Shown here piece by piece: positions 11,456-24,665 of a stretch of 64,000 nt of DNA (positions are counted from its first letter, which is position 1; every line of letters begins with the position of its first letter). A program made the translations under genes and the position numbers. This stretch comes from Hygrocybe punicea (taxonomy: Eukaryota > Basidiomycota > Agaricomycetes > Agaricales > Hygrophoraceae). A model generated the notes under the pieces. The model searched no databases. It was not told where the DNA came from and was given only the letters and a program-made list of their open reading frames with translations. The stretch lies in assembly GCA_963556145.1 (NCBI GenBank), contig OY744471.1, positions 4,767,590-4,831,589 of the forward strand, in the 5' to 3' direction.

Positions 11456-13224
11456 ATATTACTCGTCCCTCCTTTTTTTAGCAGGAGAACAAATATTAAG
11501 ATTGAGCATATATAAACAGTACAGCATTATTACCATTACATGACAATAAATTAATATTTGAAAAGTTATCTATATCACCTTCATTAATGCAAATTGATCC
11601 GGTTGATATACCATCATGAAACCATACCATACTGTTGATGAATATGCGGGCAGTAAAATGTGCATCACCAAAGTACACAATTCCTCTCAATGTGTAAGCA
11701 GTGGATATGTCATCTATTGACAAGTTTATAACTTGACTAATTATTAAATTCTCAATAGAGTCAACTGTAAACATGATTAGAGGTGGAATTTTGTTAAATG
11801 CAATAAATTTAGTAATCTCTCCCCAACACAATTGACATTTGTGCCGTTGTCTATTAACTATGATTTGAGCAAGACATGTTGAGATGGTTCCAGAAAATGA
11901 ATATGAACAATGAAAGATGGCATCACATCTATCATTTTCCAGAATGGTTATGTTTTCACAATTCATACATTTAAGACAAGTTGAAGTCATTGGTTCATTT
12001 GCTTTCATTATATAATGGGCCAAATCACTTATGGCAATGCCAACTTGACCATAAGGAAATATTTCGGGTTTATCTTGATGCAATAAATGTCTGATTGTAT
12101 TTCTAACTGTTTCTAAATCTGTTGTGTGATTCTTGGATCGTTTGAATCCTAAGCTCAAAATCTTTAATATTTCATTGATGCTATTGAATCTTTTTTTCCA
12201 ACTTGATGGATCTTCATTCCATATTGCTAGTAATATTGTAAAGAGTGAATCATAAGCACAGCTCCAATCTTGCGCATCCCATATAAACCCTTTTGGTTCA
12301 TTTAATTCAATAGTACTTGTTTTTCGTCTTTTTTTCACAATGGAAGATGAACTTACAACTTGTTGTAATTTTCGTTTTTTATTTTGCAATACATTGGCTG
12401 TGGAATTTTTATGAGTGACAGTGATTGGAACAGTTCCTTTTGCAGGAACAAAGTTGAGGTTTCTGAAATCTGCCTTTTGATTTTTGTTCATAGGTTTAAT
12501 TAATTGCCATGGAGAGGGCTGTGTTGTGTATTGATTTAGTTGCTCTGTGGCTTTCCATGCAATAGCATGATGAATGTTTTTTGGAATATATGACTTTCCT
12601 TTCCATTTTCTAAATTGATCAATGATAGAATTTCACTGATCTCCCTTGACATGGTCTGGTAAGAGTCCTTGATATTTCAGTTTGGTAATCTCATCAAGCA
12701 GTTCTAATTCTCTGAATTCTTGCCTGAGATATCCAGAAGCACCACCTGTAATTACTTTAGGATCAAAGCCTTGCATGATGATAGTTCCTGCTGCAGAAGC
12801 ACTTCTTGATAAGCAAGTATAATAGGATTGGTGGTTTCTACAACTACTGAGGTCAACTACATTGTTAGGACGAGTACGTCCTTGACATGCATAATCAGTC
12901 ATTGCAAAATTAGGCAGTACCAACACTTGTTCTCTTGACAAAGATATCACATCATTCGGTAATGAGCACATGGTGGACGTGACATGTTTTGTAATCGGAA
13001 CCACATTTTCAGGAAGTCCTTCTATGTTAATTTTTTTTGGAGGATTCAATAATCTGACAAATAAAGTGTCCAGTACAGTTTGTTGCTCAGGACCTATTGC
13101 ACTCTGCCAACCCACAACTATGCCCTCTGCTCCTTTGGTAATGCAGCACTCCATTGCATCATTGTTTCTCAGCATCACTGGCATGCCTACACATAAGTCC
13201 AATCTTCCTGGTATATGATCAGAG

Positions 13225-14481
13225 TAGTGATGGGGAAGTTCGGTTCGGTCCGGTTTTCGGCCTTTTTGCCCCAAACCGAAACCGAACGGTTCGGTTCCTA
13301 CCAAAAAATCCCAAACCGAAACCGAAACCGACGTAAACGGTTTACGTCGGTTTGGTTTTGGTCCAGACGCAGTCTGAACCGCGAACCGCGTGGGCTGAGG
13401 GCCCTCCCTCCCATCTGACCTCGCAAGAGCGCTGCACACGTCAATCGACGTGGCTAGCCTCATTACGAGGTGGGATTGGGGGTTGGTGGGCTGCACGGCC
13501 CTGTCCTAGCGAAACACACGCGTCGAACGCGTGTGTTCCGCCTCAGCTGTTGTCGATTGGGTGTGGTGGTGGTGGTGGTGATGCCCCGACGCGTCAGACG
13601 CGTTGTGCACGCGACGACGGGTGTGTTGGCCCCGCGTTGGTCCTGCGTTGGTTGTTTTTGGCGAGCGCGTGGTGGTGGCGTACGGGCCTCTCCGCGTGGG
13701 TGTCCCGACGCGTCATGCGTGTTGTACACGCGCGGCGGGCGGGTTGACCCCGCGTTGGCCGCATTGGTGTTGCATGGTGGTGGTGGTGGTGGTGGTGGTG
13801 TTGCATGGTGGTGGTGGTGTTGTGCCGCGTTCCGTTATATACAAATAAAATCAATAAAAGAAAGAATAAAAATAACATACCACGAAGGAGCGGGGGTGGA
13901 TGCACCACCCCCCGCTGCTCGACAACTGCCACTCCACCCCGTTCACGTTCGTTTGCGTGCGCGCGCGTTGGAGGCGTTGGCGTGTCCGGTGCGGCGTTGA
14001 TCGCTGCTGTCGTGGTTGTGGCCATCATGGTGGCAGTCGCTGTCGTTGCCGTCGTGGTGGTGGTGATGGTGATGGTGGTGATGGTGGTGATGGTGGTGAT
14101 GGTGGTGTGCGTCAACCTGTAATGTGTCAATGCGTTAGTTAAGTTCGAATAAATATAAATAAAAAACATACGAGGGCGGCAGGGAGTACCCCACCACCCG
14201 TTTTGTCGACCTCGGGTGCTCCATCGTCCTCGTTTGGCGTACATCGGGGGTGTTGTTGGTGGGGGTTGGTGAATTTGGGTGACTTTCGAAGTCAGCCAAG
14301 TACTGTCAGTTTGCGGTTCAAACTCAGTTTGAAACCGTTTCGGCCCGCGGCCAAATCTCCAAACCGGAGACCGAACCGTTCGGTCTCAGCCGAAATTTCC
14401 CAAACCGAAACCGAAACCGGCGGTTTCGGTTCGGTCTAAACCGGGTTTGGGTCGGTCTGAGACCGAACTTCCCCAACACTA
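13225..14481. mobile_element. Non-autonomous hAT element 1 (8-bp TSD GATCAGAG)
   Basis: The 1257-bp insertion has inverted ends TAGTGATGGGGAAG and CTTCCCCAACACTA. It is flanked by GATCAGAG on both sides (13217-13224 and 14482-14489). Element II shows the empty site with one copy of the octamer. An 8-bp duplication and TAG...CTA ends are typical of hAT transposition. The interior is GC-rich with GGT/ATGGTGGTG microsatellites and no transposase; long open frames in it are low-complexity artefacts. Confidence 0.93.
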
Positions 14482-15936
14482 GATCAGAGGATGATGCATG
14501 TGGTTGGCTCCAAAGTAGCTTTCGGAGTGAGGGTTCCAATATCTTTGTGTGTCAAATAGGATCCAAAATTGTTGACATGTGATGAGATTTTCTTTTGCTA
14601 TTGGAACTAGTAGGATCATTCCATCTGTCTATGGAATAGAATGATGTTAATGGTCTCCTATTTTCAGCAGCAAAACGTTGAATACCAAGTTCATTGATTT
14701 TGTCTTTTTGTGCATTCAATGCAGTTATAACTGACACATTCCTGAATTTCTTTTGGGCTAATTTTGGATCATTTGGACCTTTTCCTGCAATGCGAGTACA
14801 AAGAAATGCAATATCTTTGGGAGTACATGCTTTGTATCTCATGTTTTCCAAAGCAAGCCTCAGTTGGACATCTTCTTCTGACTGATTGGTTTGTCTCATA
14901 TTTTCACGTAATATAACAACTGTTGTTATTTGATGCCAAAGAGCTTTGCCTATAGCCGCTTCCTGATTTGCTATAGTTTGACTGGAATTGATTTGGACAC
15001 CAACGGTTCCAGAGTATAAAGGAGCACCACTCATAGCTGGTGGAAGTTGGCCAAAATCTCCTGCAAATATCATATTAATGCCACCAAAGGGTTCATCATA
15101 AACACCACGTGCTTTTGCACACTGAGCACTGATTTTATACATATCTCTGCAAGATAACATTGACACCTCATCAATGAAAATGTAATCCACACCATCAAGA
15201 TTGGCACAGACTTGTGCAAGGGAACGAGATGATCCTCCCTGATTAATTCCAAGAATGGAGTGATATGTGGATCCATTTACAAGGGCAGCAGCACCACCGG
15301 TTGGTGCAAGAACCACAAATCGATGATTTTCGTTGTGTTTACCAAAAAAACTAGTCAATGCTTTGATGACTTGTGATTTCCCTGTGCCTGCCATTCCACC
15401 AAGATACATGCGTAGCTTATCAGAACTATTAATCAACGTAGAGTGATTGGCAATGATATGAAATGCTCTCTTTTGGTCAGTGTTCAACTTGTAATCATTG
15501 ATAGTTATATCAATAAGATGACGATCAGCTCTGTTTGCAGGAATAAACATATGGTTGATGTATGCTGCATCCACTATCTTGACATCATTATATTGAAAAT
15601 TTGCCAATTTATCTATGGTTGCTGTGTTTGTTGGTAAATTTTTATTTCTGTCATCGATGATTTCTTTTTTCTTTGCAAGGACTGCAGCTCTCCAAAATTT
15701 TGCTGATTGTACTACAGGTGGTTCTATAGGTATCAAAGGTCCTATATCTGGGGTACCATCAATACAATCATCGAGCCATCCTGACCTTTTCAAAGTTCTT
15801 TCAGCTATTAGCATTTGATCTTTCCTCTTTTGTCCTTTTTGACCAAGTTTCAGGAGTATTTCTGTGTCATTATTGTCTTCATCAATGTTGTTGTTGAAGT
15901 CGTCGCCGTTAAATGCAAATTCAGCATTGTGCATGT

Positions 15937-17233
15937 TAGTGTTGGGGAAGTTCGGTTTGGTCCGGTTTGGGGCCTTTTTGCCCAAACCAGAAACCGAATG
16001 GTCCGGTTTTCCACCCAAAGTCCCCAAACCAGACCGAAACCGATGCAAACGGTTTGCATCGGTTCGGTTTCGGTCCAAACGCGGTCTGAACCGCGGACCG
16101 CTAGTGCTCAGTGCCCCTGCACCATTCTGACCTCGCAACAGTGCTGCGCACGTCAATTGACGTGGCCAGCCTGTTTGCGAGGTGAGATTGGGGTGCTGGG
16201 GTGCTGGCACACCCTGCACCGGCATTGAGCCGCACGCGGGCTTCTCCATGGGTGTCCCGACGCGTCACACGCGTTGTACATGCGATGTGGGTTGACCGCG
16301 TTGGCCGTTTTCGGTGGACGCGTGATGGTGGTGGTGGTGGTGGTGGTGGTGGTGCCCCACGCGTCATACGCGTTGTGCACGCGATGACGGCTGGGCCGCT
16401 TTGGTTGTTTTCGGCGGACGCGTGGTGGTGGTGGCATAGGAGCCTCTTCGCGAGGGTGTCCGGACGCGTCATACGCGTTGTACACACGACGATGGCCGGG
16501 TTGACCCCGCATTGGCCTTCCTCGGTGGTGTTAGTGTTGCGTGGTGGTGGTGGTACGGTGCCGCGTTCTATAATGGACGAATAAATCAGTGAAAAAATGA
16601 ATAAAGGTACATACCACGAAGGAGTGGGGTGGATGCACCACCCCTGCTGCTCTTCCACCTTGTTGACTCCACCCCATTCACGTACGTTTGGCGCGCGTTT
16701 TGAACGCGTTTGGCGTGGCGCTGGGGGTAGGCTGTGGGCGTTGCTGTGGGCGCGTCCGGCGTGGCGTTGACGGTGGTTGTAACCGTCGCCATTGTCGTTG
16801 CCGTTGTCGTGGTCGTTGTCGTGGTGGTGGTGGTGGTGGTGGCCGTGGTGCATCAACCTGTAATTTGTAAATGCGTTAGTTAAGTTCGAATAAATAAAAA
16901 TAAAAAACATACGCGGGCGGCAGGGAGTACCCCGCCGCCCGTTTTGTCAACCTCGGGTGCTCCATCGTCTTCGTTTGGCGTATATCGGGGGTGTTGTTGG
17001 TGGGGTTGGTGACTTTGGGTGACTTTCAAAGTCAGCCATGTAGCCGACTTTGGACTGTCGGTTTGCGGTTCAAACTGAGTTTGAAACCGTTTTGGCCCGC
17101 GGCCAAATCTCCAAACCGGAGACTGAACGGTTCGGTCTCAGCCGAAATTTCCCAAACCGAAACCGAAACCGGCGGTTTCGGTTCGGTCTAAACCGGGTTT
17201 GGGTCGGTCTGAGACCGAACTTCCCCAACACTA
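15937..17233. mobile_element. Non-autonomous hAT element 2 (8-bp TSD GTGCATGT)
   Basis: The 1297-bp insertion has ends TAGTGTTGGGGAAG and CTTCCCCAACACTA. It is flanked by GTGCATGT on both sides (15929-15936 and 17234-17241). The uninterrupted site is present in element II. The interior is a diverged version of hAT element 1, including repeated ACGCGTCA-ACGCGTTG words and GGT microsatellites. It encodes no transposase. Confidence 0.93.
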
Positions 17234-20200
17234 GTGCATGTCATCCAGTTCATCAAGACCGTTTGAGGTCGCCCATGAATACCTTATATATGCAGTATTA
17301 TTCTTCTGACGTTTAGCAGAGAAATCATCTCTTGCATCCAAACAGTCATACCACAGACCAAAGTATTTCATGATCTCGAGCTCTCTTTTAGAAAACTCAT
17401 GGTCTACAAAAGCATTATCCCATGTTTGTAATTTACATTTGAGTTCTTTGCCACTTCTCCATGGCTTGAAAAACATTAACATTGTACAACAATAATATTC
17501 TCGATCACCACGGTCAGCCCTTGGCAAAGTGTTCGGAATAAAATTAGGAACTATGAAAGGATCATTCCCTTTCATTTTGGCATGGTGGGTAAGATATTGT
17601 GGATGATTGGGATGTAAAGTATAATCATTTTCAAATTTTGTCAATTTATTAAGATCAACTTCATTTGTTTTATCAACTATTTCTGTGCCTGCATGTCTAT
17701 TCAAACTATCAGGTTTTGGAATTTCATCTATCTCCATGAGTATATCATTATCAACGACATCAGACAAGTTGTCATCACTGGAATAGTCAACATTAGTAGG
17801 TTCAGTGCAAGAGTCAGACAAATCATCACAGCCTAGATTGTCAAAAATTTGGTTTTGCACTGGTTCTTTTCTGGCCCTTTTGGTCTTTGTTTTGGTGCGT
17901 CTTTTCTTTGGTTCCATAGTGGCAAGACGTATCCAGTCATACAGTGATACATTATCATACAAGGCGGGTCTGAACATATAATTATTTACTTTGGAAAGTC
18001 CAATGTATGCGCCATTATTCTTACCAATAACAACCTTTTGTGCATTATTTTGGTCTTCACATATATTAGGAATTTCTTCATCAGACCATGCACTGATAAC
18101 CTCTTTAACATAAGATCTCCAAAAGAATGGCACGAATTTATGACTGGTGTAGTGATCAGGATTTCCAAGGACATATAATGAAGCCATTGGAGCACCAATT
18201 TCCATTTTGGAGGTGAGTGAATTGACTATTTGTGTAAACAGCTTTCTGACTTTGTCTTTTCTTTTCAGGTCGCCACCAATCATTTCGGAATTCTTATCAA
18301 AAATACTTTTTATCACTTCAAAAATGCTATAGGTCTTCAAGGAGAATTTTGTAATATAATCTGTTATGTATGCAACTATGGCCTTTATAGCAGTACCTGA
18401 TAATAAGCTGGTCACATCAGAATTGCATTGTAGCATATATGTAACTTCAGGTGTCACCGTGTTCATCCAAGGTTCACCATGCTTGAGGTTGAGAGCACCA
18501 GTGTTAGGTTCTACAAAGGTTTGTTGAAAGATATCACGGGGAAATCGTCGTTTACATTCACCTTTCGAATTAAGACAATATGGCTTTTTTTTGCCATCAT
18601 GCCTGTTATGTACATTTAATCGCAATAAAAGATCATCTACAACATCTTGAAACCTTTGCCACCATGTTGATCTTTTGTTGTGATATTGACAATTCATGGA
18701 ACAATTATATGATGGTGGATCTGGCATGACACATGTTGGTTGTTGATATTCAGGTTTCGACATTGTCTGTTCCATTTTCTGTGATACCTCATCTTTAGAA
18801 CCTGTCATGAATTGTCTTACACACAAACTTTCCAAATATTCCACCAATCTTTTCTGAAAGTCAGAATTTTCACCCATAATTTTGTCACGTATTTCCTGAG
18901 GTGTAAGGCATCCCTTTATCCACAACAGCATATGAAGATGCAAGGTAAGACGTCCTTGTTCCTCTACCATTGCATAATAACCTGATGTGTTTCCATACAG
19001 GCCAGGATGAGATTCATTTATTCCTAATATATGTTTGATGAACATTTCAGTAGTAAAGTGAAAGAAGTGGGCTCCAGCAACTGGATTGTTTGCAATTAGT
19101 TTGTAACAATCCTGGGGTAGACGTAGTTTAGGATAAAACTTTTCTTTGTTGTCAGCATAATATAAGCATAGTGGGTGATTGATGTCTGCAGGTGCAAAAG
19201 TGATAAACCAAGTCGGAGCACCAATATAGGATATCAGAGACCAAATCTCATTTCGCATGTATTTCTTGTTAGTAATTGAACCTTTGACCTGACCAGCTAC
19301 GTGATCCAGATCAGAAATGAGTTTATAGCATGCTTTCTCTTCCAATGTATCTGGTTTGACTCTATCACCTCTAGATAATCTCTTAGAGAGGTCATCCAAA
19401 ACAGCTGTATTGATATTCATCAGGCGATCTGCAATATCGTTGAAATTATGTTTATTAGTCAACAAATATCCTCTGGTTGTACTGTCCTTGATTTGTTCTT
19501 GATTGAATGCAATCAATGGAAAATAGGGATCGGTTTGAAATCTTTTGTCATGGTACATCAGGAGATGTCTTTTGTGCATCATATCACTGATGCTTAAAAC
19601 ATCATTGTCTATGCTGCTAATACCACCCAAGCCATATGGAAATAGGCAGGGAAACATCATAGGATATAACTGAGGATTATTAAAGAACGATTCTGGATTT
19701 CTAGCATGGCTTATGGCAAGAACACCACCATGGTCATCTATCAAGTGCTTGGTGGCTCTAGCTATTAATGCTTTTGGACTTGTAATATCTAGATCTTCGC
19801 CAGTTACACCACTAACAACAAAGGGACAAGGCCCATCTTCAACACCATCTTCCTCTTCATTGTCAAATGCACTAGTGGCTCCCGGTTCCTTATTTGTGTC
19901 TGCTGGTCGATATGCAACCACAACAGGAATTCCATGATCTGGATATTGTGCTAGATTTTCATAGGAGATATCTAAATCATAGTAATCCATGTGATTCAAT
20001 TTCAGCCATTCTAAAGCTGCTGAAACTCGCCTTCGGCGAACCAATAAAGGCATTCGCTCCATGTCTTCTGGAGTTGGTCTGGCAGGACCAGTGAAAATAA
20101 AGGCTAGCACTTCATATCAAGTTCTTTAATTGTTGGAGGCAACCGTTGATATATCTTTGGTGTTGGGTTTTGAAACATGATGGCATTTGCTTTCATTTCA

Positions 20201-21801
20201 TGCATCCCAGAGGAGACACGAACAATACATTTGTTGTGACGAACACGGGCAATCAAAAGTTGTTCAGCAAATGTTAGATTTTGAAGTTGTGCAGGAATTC
20301 TTCCCATCCAAAGTCCATTTGCCAAAGCTTATTTGGGAGTTTGGCCTTTATTCAGACTGAGCACACATGGTTTGCATATCCATTTACATGTGTCATCTAG
20401 CACTGGACCTTTGATATCCTCTATTGGATCAGAACAATGATATCATTCACATCTTGTGATTCCCATATTGTTTCTAGTTAAGATTTTCAGATTAACCTTC
20501 ATCTTTGACAATAAAGACATGTTCTTCAACGCAACCAATTGACCACATACAGCACACCCACTTTCTTGGAAACATTCGGGTGATGTATCTCTGCACCAGT
20601 TGCTGATTATGGTTTCCTTCAATTCAATAGATGGTGGACGAGGAGGAAATAATTGCTCATCTGACTTGTCCAATTCTTCTTTCATTTTAGTCTGAGTTTC
20701 TTCTTTTCCGCACTCATATGTTTCTGTCATTTGTTGTCTTTTGTACCACTCTTTACACTTATCTTTATTTGATTTAATATCATGCACATGAAAAATAGAA
20801 ACATGAGTATCACAAGCTGAACAATGATGCCTCATTAATGCCACAGATAGATCTTGTCCATGTAATCTTCATAATGTCTTTGACAAATATATACCATGTA
20901 TTGTTGTTATTTCACCAATATCCTTCACTGTCAAATTTGGCAGAAGTTCATGTAAAGACATTTTAACACATGCATAATTTTTTCTATCTTCATATAAAGT
21001 GTTGGCAGTTTGTTCATCAATATGCCCCACATATTCGAATAATATGTCAGAATCATGGTTGATATTATTAGACGGTAGCATGAAAGATTGAATAAAGCTA
21101 AACTTGAATGTTGGTATTCGTTTACCACCACCAATGTAGTCATATCTATGAACGGAATTTATATATAAAGATTTAAACAAGTTTCTGAATAAATTCAAAT
21201 TGAACATAATTATGTTTGAACGGCTATGCCGTATTATGAAACATATTGTGGTCCACAGCAACGTTGCATGTGATAGAGAACTAGTAATACAATGAAACAA
21301 ATATGATCTGAAATCATGTCGTCTCAATAGCGATTGCATTAGCAATGCATTGATCATTTTACAACGACATTGAACAGTGATAGGTTTGAGAAGACAATAC
21401 AAAGCGAAGAGATATTTAGGAGGTAAGAAATATGTTCTGTCATATTGAACAGAACGTAATTGCATTTTGAACGCGCTATTTTTAAATGTAGTCCAAATGA
21501 ATAATGGATCGACCGTCAAGTTATCTTTTGTTATTTCAATGAACTTTACACATTGTGTTGCATTTATTTGCATCAATATTGTTGCATCGCCCTGATCTGG
21601 GGCAAACTCATGTTCTATGAGTTTTCTTTGAAAAACACCCAATTCTTGGGTCAATGCCGATATCAAAGGAGCGGATATTGGTTCAAGAGAGATATACATA
21701 AGTTGGTCTTGGCATAGTTGTGGAAATATGGTTGCGTTTGCAAGGAAATGTAGATAAGTCAATACCGCAATGCAGACATGCATGATATCGTGGAGATTCA
21801 T

Positions 21802-22750
21802 GTGGATTGGTGATAGTAAGAGAAAGCACCGCCCATGTATCTATTTAACTAGTTAAGTGGTTCGGATCATGAACAACAATTAACACAATTGGATTGATCA
21901 TATGACATTATCTTATTTGTAAGCTCTTCCAAAAACATCATAAGGTGTGCCTGAAGCTTTATAATGTTTTTATTCAATTGAATGTTTTCGTAACATACGT
22001 AATATTCTGGTACTGAATAGTCATAGCTTTCCTTGGAGTGATGGTTATGCTTGCCACCATATGAGGGGGATTTGTTACAGTTGTCACAGGGGATGGATGA
22101 GGAATTTACCATCAAATAATATTGAGATCTCCACTCAATTATTTTTGTTGTTATCATAAGTCCGAAAACGTTGTAAAAAGTGGATAACGTTATGTTTTCG
22201 ACATTTTCGGACTTATGATAGCAACAAAATAATTGAGTGGAGATCTCAATATTATTTGATGGCAAAAATTCCTCATCCGTCTCCTATGTGTCTCCCCATT
22301 TAATTGGTCCATAAAGTTGGCAGTTCTGGTTTATTACATATATTCAATTTGAATGTTCATTAACTCGAGTCATAGTAATCCAAGGTTGTCCTTCTCATGT
22401 TACCTTCTCATGTTACCTGTGGTGGCTGTACTGACAAACGTGAACTGAAATTAATACACTTAATTTAGGCAAACAGGTTTTCAGTCACCAAGATCGATGT
22501 CTTATGTGATATCTGTGTATACTTATTATCTTACTCAATTGTTATGGTCATAGGAAAGTAACACAAGCCATTTTCAATAGAGCAAAAAAAGAAATGTACA
22601 GATATTGTACAAATGTAAAGAATGGCGGTAGAGGAGGACGTTGAGGGCACAGATTACCAACAGATTACCAGAAATCAATGACTGAGATAAAAGTGTCTTT
22701 AGTCAAATATAATTAATACTCCACAAAAAGAGGACTTACAGCAACCGAAA
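21802..22750. other. Spacer between Rep-helicase and cargo 1, element I
   Basis: The sequence aligns discontinuously with 46017-47104 of element II (for example ATTTAAT-GGTCCATAAAGTT). This carries homology from the Helitron gene straight into the cargo. It contains the foldback at 22085-22287. No gene is recognised. Confidence 0.5.
22085..22287. mobile_element. Short foldback/MITE, about 200 bp
   Basis: Left arm GATGAGGAATTT...CATAAGTCCGAAAA (about 22095-22175) and right arm TTTTCGGACTTATGA...AAATTCCTCATC (about 22203-22276) are near-perfect inverted repeats with a short loop. Element II lacks it at the equivalent place, so it inserted after the copies separated. Exact ends and target duplication are unclear. 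Confidence 0.7.
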
Positions 22751-24665
22751 CTAAGGGCCAGGGTCCAGTTTAGATGTTGACGCCTTGGGAGATGAAGGCC
22801 TTGTTTGGCTCGGCGTAATCGAGACTAGGATATCGTGAGGAACGATATTGCTCCAATCTACATCCATTGATAAACCGCCTGGCTCCACCGGGGTCGACGA
22901 CTGATGGCGTGACGATGCACGCGTATTGGGACGGAATCCTAGGATATTGATAAGATCAGATGTGAAATCTATATAGAGTGTGATGTGCATACCCGGAGTT
23001 GGAGACTTCTTCGGAGGCTTCGCTGGCTGGAGCCTTTCTGCGATAATACCGGCTTGCTCCGATGCCAGATCCAACTTCCTCCTCTTTGCTGTCTCGCCGT
23101 CCTCGTGATCGCCGCTGAGAGAGTCCTGTATGGGTTTGGGAGGTCCATCGTTGTCGTGCATGATTACATCGTCATCAGAATGCAACAACCCCTCCCATTC
23201 TGGTCCTAACAAGCCCAACTTTGCGGATTCCAGTGGCACATCATCCGACTCGGAGGAGACGGGTGGTTTAACTTCCACTGTCAATTTTTCGGATTCCGAT
23301 TTCTTGGATCCGCGCGACGGCGCAATTTCGACAGCGACTGCGAGATGTCAGTGCATTATTCAGAGCAAAGTGAGTAACGTACGCATTTGAGCCTTTGATC
23401 GTTTCTTCTTTACTGGGGCTACGTCCTCCTCCATCTTGATATCATCTATGCATGAATGAACAATATGCGTTATAAGCTTGATATTTAGAATTTAATAACT
23501 CACTGTCAGCGTCGTCATCGGGTTTGGACTTCACGGTGCGTTCTGTGATGATGAGGAGTTACCATGTGTGATGATCACAGACAATGAAAGTACTTACTGG
23601 GCTTGGGCTTGGGCTTGGGCTTCTTTTTGTCCTTCTCGGACGAATTGTCTGCGCCACCTGAATATTCAGTACATCTATACACTGCTATGGTTAAAAATTT
23701 GTACAAACCAGCAGAGGATGTCTTCTGTTTTTTGACCGATTTTGACTTGGCTTTGCCCTTGCCCTTGCCCTGGGGAACCGGCTCTTCTGCAAATGTATTA
23801 TATTATTAGCACATTCACACATGTAATTATAGATCATACCCTCATCGTCCTCCGCCACATCGGCATCGACGAGGACACTATGTCCTTTACACCAAGCAAT
23901 AACATGACCGATGATTTCGAGCTTTGTGGCGTCCGGAAGCCCACCGAACGACCAATTTGCAGAGGTTCCGCTGTGCCATGCTGGCACAGATTTGTCGTAT
24001 TTCGCCCAATCTATGATGCCAGATGTCATAATCCATTTGTCTGCCAATGCGTATATATACTCACCGAGGTCCTCTGGCATGGTCTCGGTGCTAACAGCGC
24101 CATGTTGAATCAATGCCGATGGAGAATGCTTGCTGACATAAAACTCTTTGAGGAGCCAATCGTCGAAAATCTTGCTTCGCCAGTCACGGGCAACCTCGTT
24201 GGCCCGTTTTGCGACCAAAACCTTTGCCCAAATTTCGTCCATGACGGTGTTGGTATACTTGAGGTAATCCCGAAGTAAATCGGTCCCTTCCTTATCGTTT
24301 TTGACGTAGTCCGGCGAGTAGTGGGGTGCCTTGTTGTATGCGACGGCTGCTGTCGCGTAGATGTACATATCCATTTGATAAATCAATCGACGCAGCGGTT
24401 CCTCGTATCGTTCGGGCATTTCCCACCATAACTCGCCTCGGGCGGTGGCATTGTGAGGGTGGGTCTTCAGTACATAGAGATTACGAGAGAAGATGGGAAC
24501 GGTGCCAGATTCCTTGTTGGGTGCCGGAATCTTTGGCGGGACCATGTACTGGATTTGGAAGATGCGATGCAGCTCCTGCAGCTTTTTGGGCGGCGCATCA
24601 GGCCAGTATTTGAAAGCTGCGGGATTGACGGCGGGAGTCGAAGTTTTGACGACTGGCAAGGACAT
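22751..24665 (-). CDS. Cargo protein 1, element I copy (unknown function)
   Basis: Starts at ATG 24663-24665 (MSLPVVKTS) and ends at TAG 22751-22753. An N-terminal exon encodes about 270 residues of a probably helical domain (including YWPDAPPKKLQELHRIFQI and WRSKIFDDWLLKEF). Short introns with GT...AG ends follow near 23847-23798, 23699-23660 and 23600-23550. The C-terminal half is low complexity: a Lys/Pro run (KKKPKPKPKPK), acidic stretches, and AKRRKLD resembling a nuclear-localisation signal. No catalytic motif is recognised. It is divergent from cargo 2 across an 890-bp spacer. The corresponding gene of element II is very similar but frameshifted. A nuclear, possibly DNA- or chromatin-associated role is a guess from composition only. 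Confidence 0.65.

Larger units (their letters stand above)
11496..21801 (-). pseudogene. Helitron Rep-helicase, inactivated copy
   Basis: It is colinear with the intact 2581-residue protein of element II. The N-terminal part is at 20869-21801, the DUF6570-like/Rep part at 17242-20844, the helicase at 12633-15936 and the USP-like tail at 11496-12491. The HUH motif (HLHMLLW) is near 18940 and the Y2 motif (YITDYITK) near 18360. Lesions: hAT insertions at 13225 and 15937; TGA stops where element II has CGA at 12633, 20443 and 20869; TAA near 20336; a 2-bp insertion near 20112. The three TGA changes are C-to-T at CpG on the coding strand. Close match to the other copy over the 3' two thirds implies recent common origin or gene conversion. 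It cannot make a full protein. Confidence 0.92.

Noticed and set aside
13470..14244. Long overlapping open frames rich in Gly, Val, Thr or His
   Set aside because: They are translations of GGT/CAC microsatellites inside a hAT non-autonomous element.
23742..24278. 178-residue plus-strand frame opposite cargo 1
   Set aside because: It is the antisense shadow of the cargo 1 exon; the minus frame is conserved between the copies.
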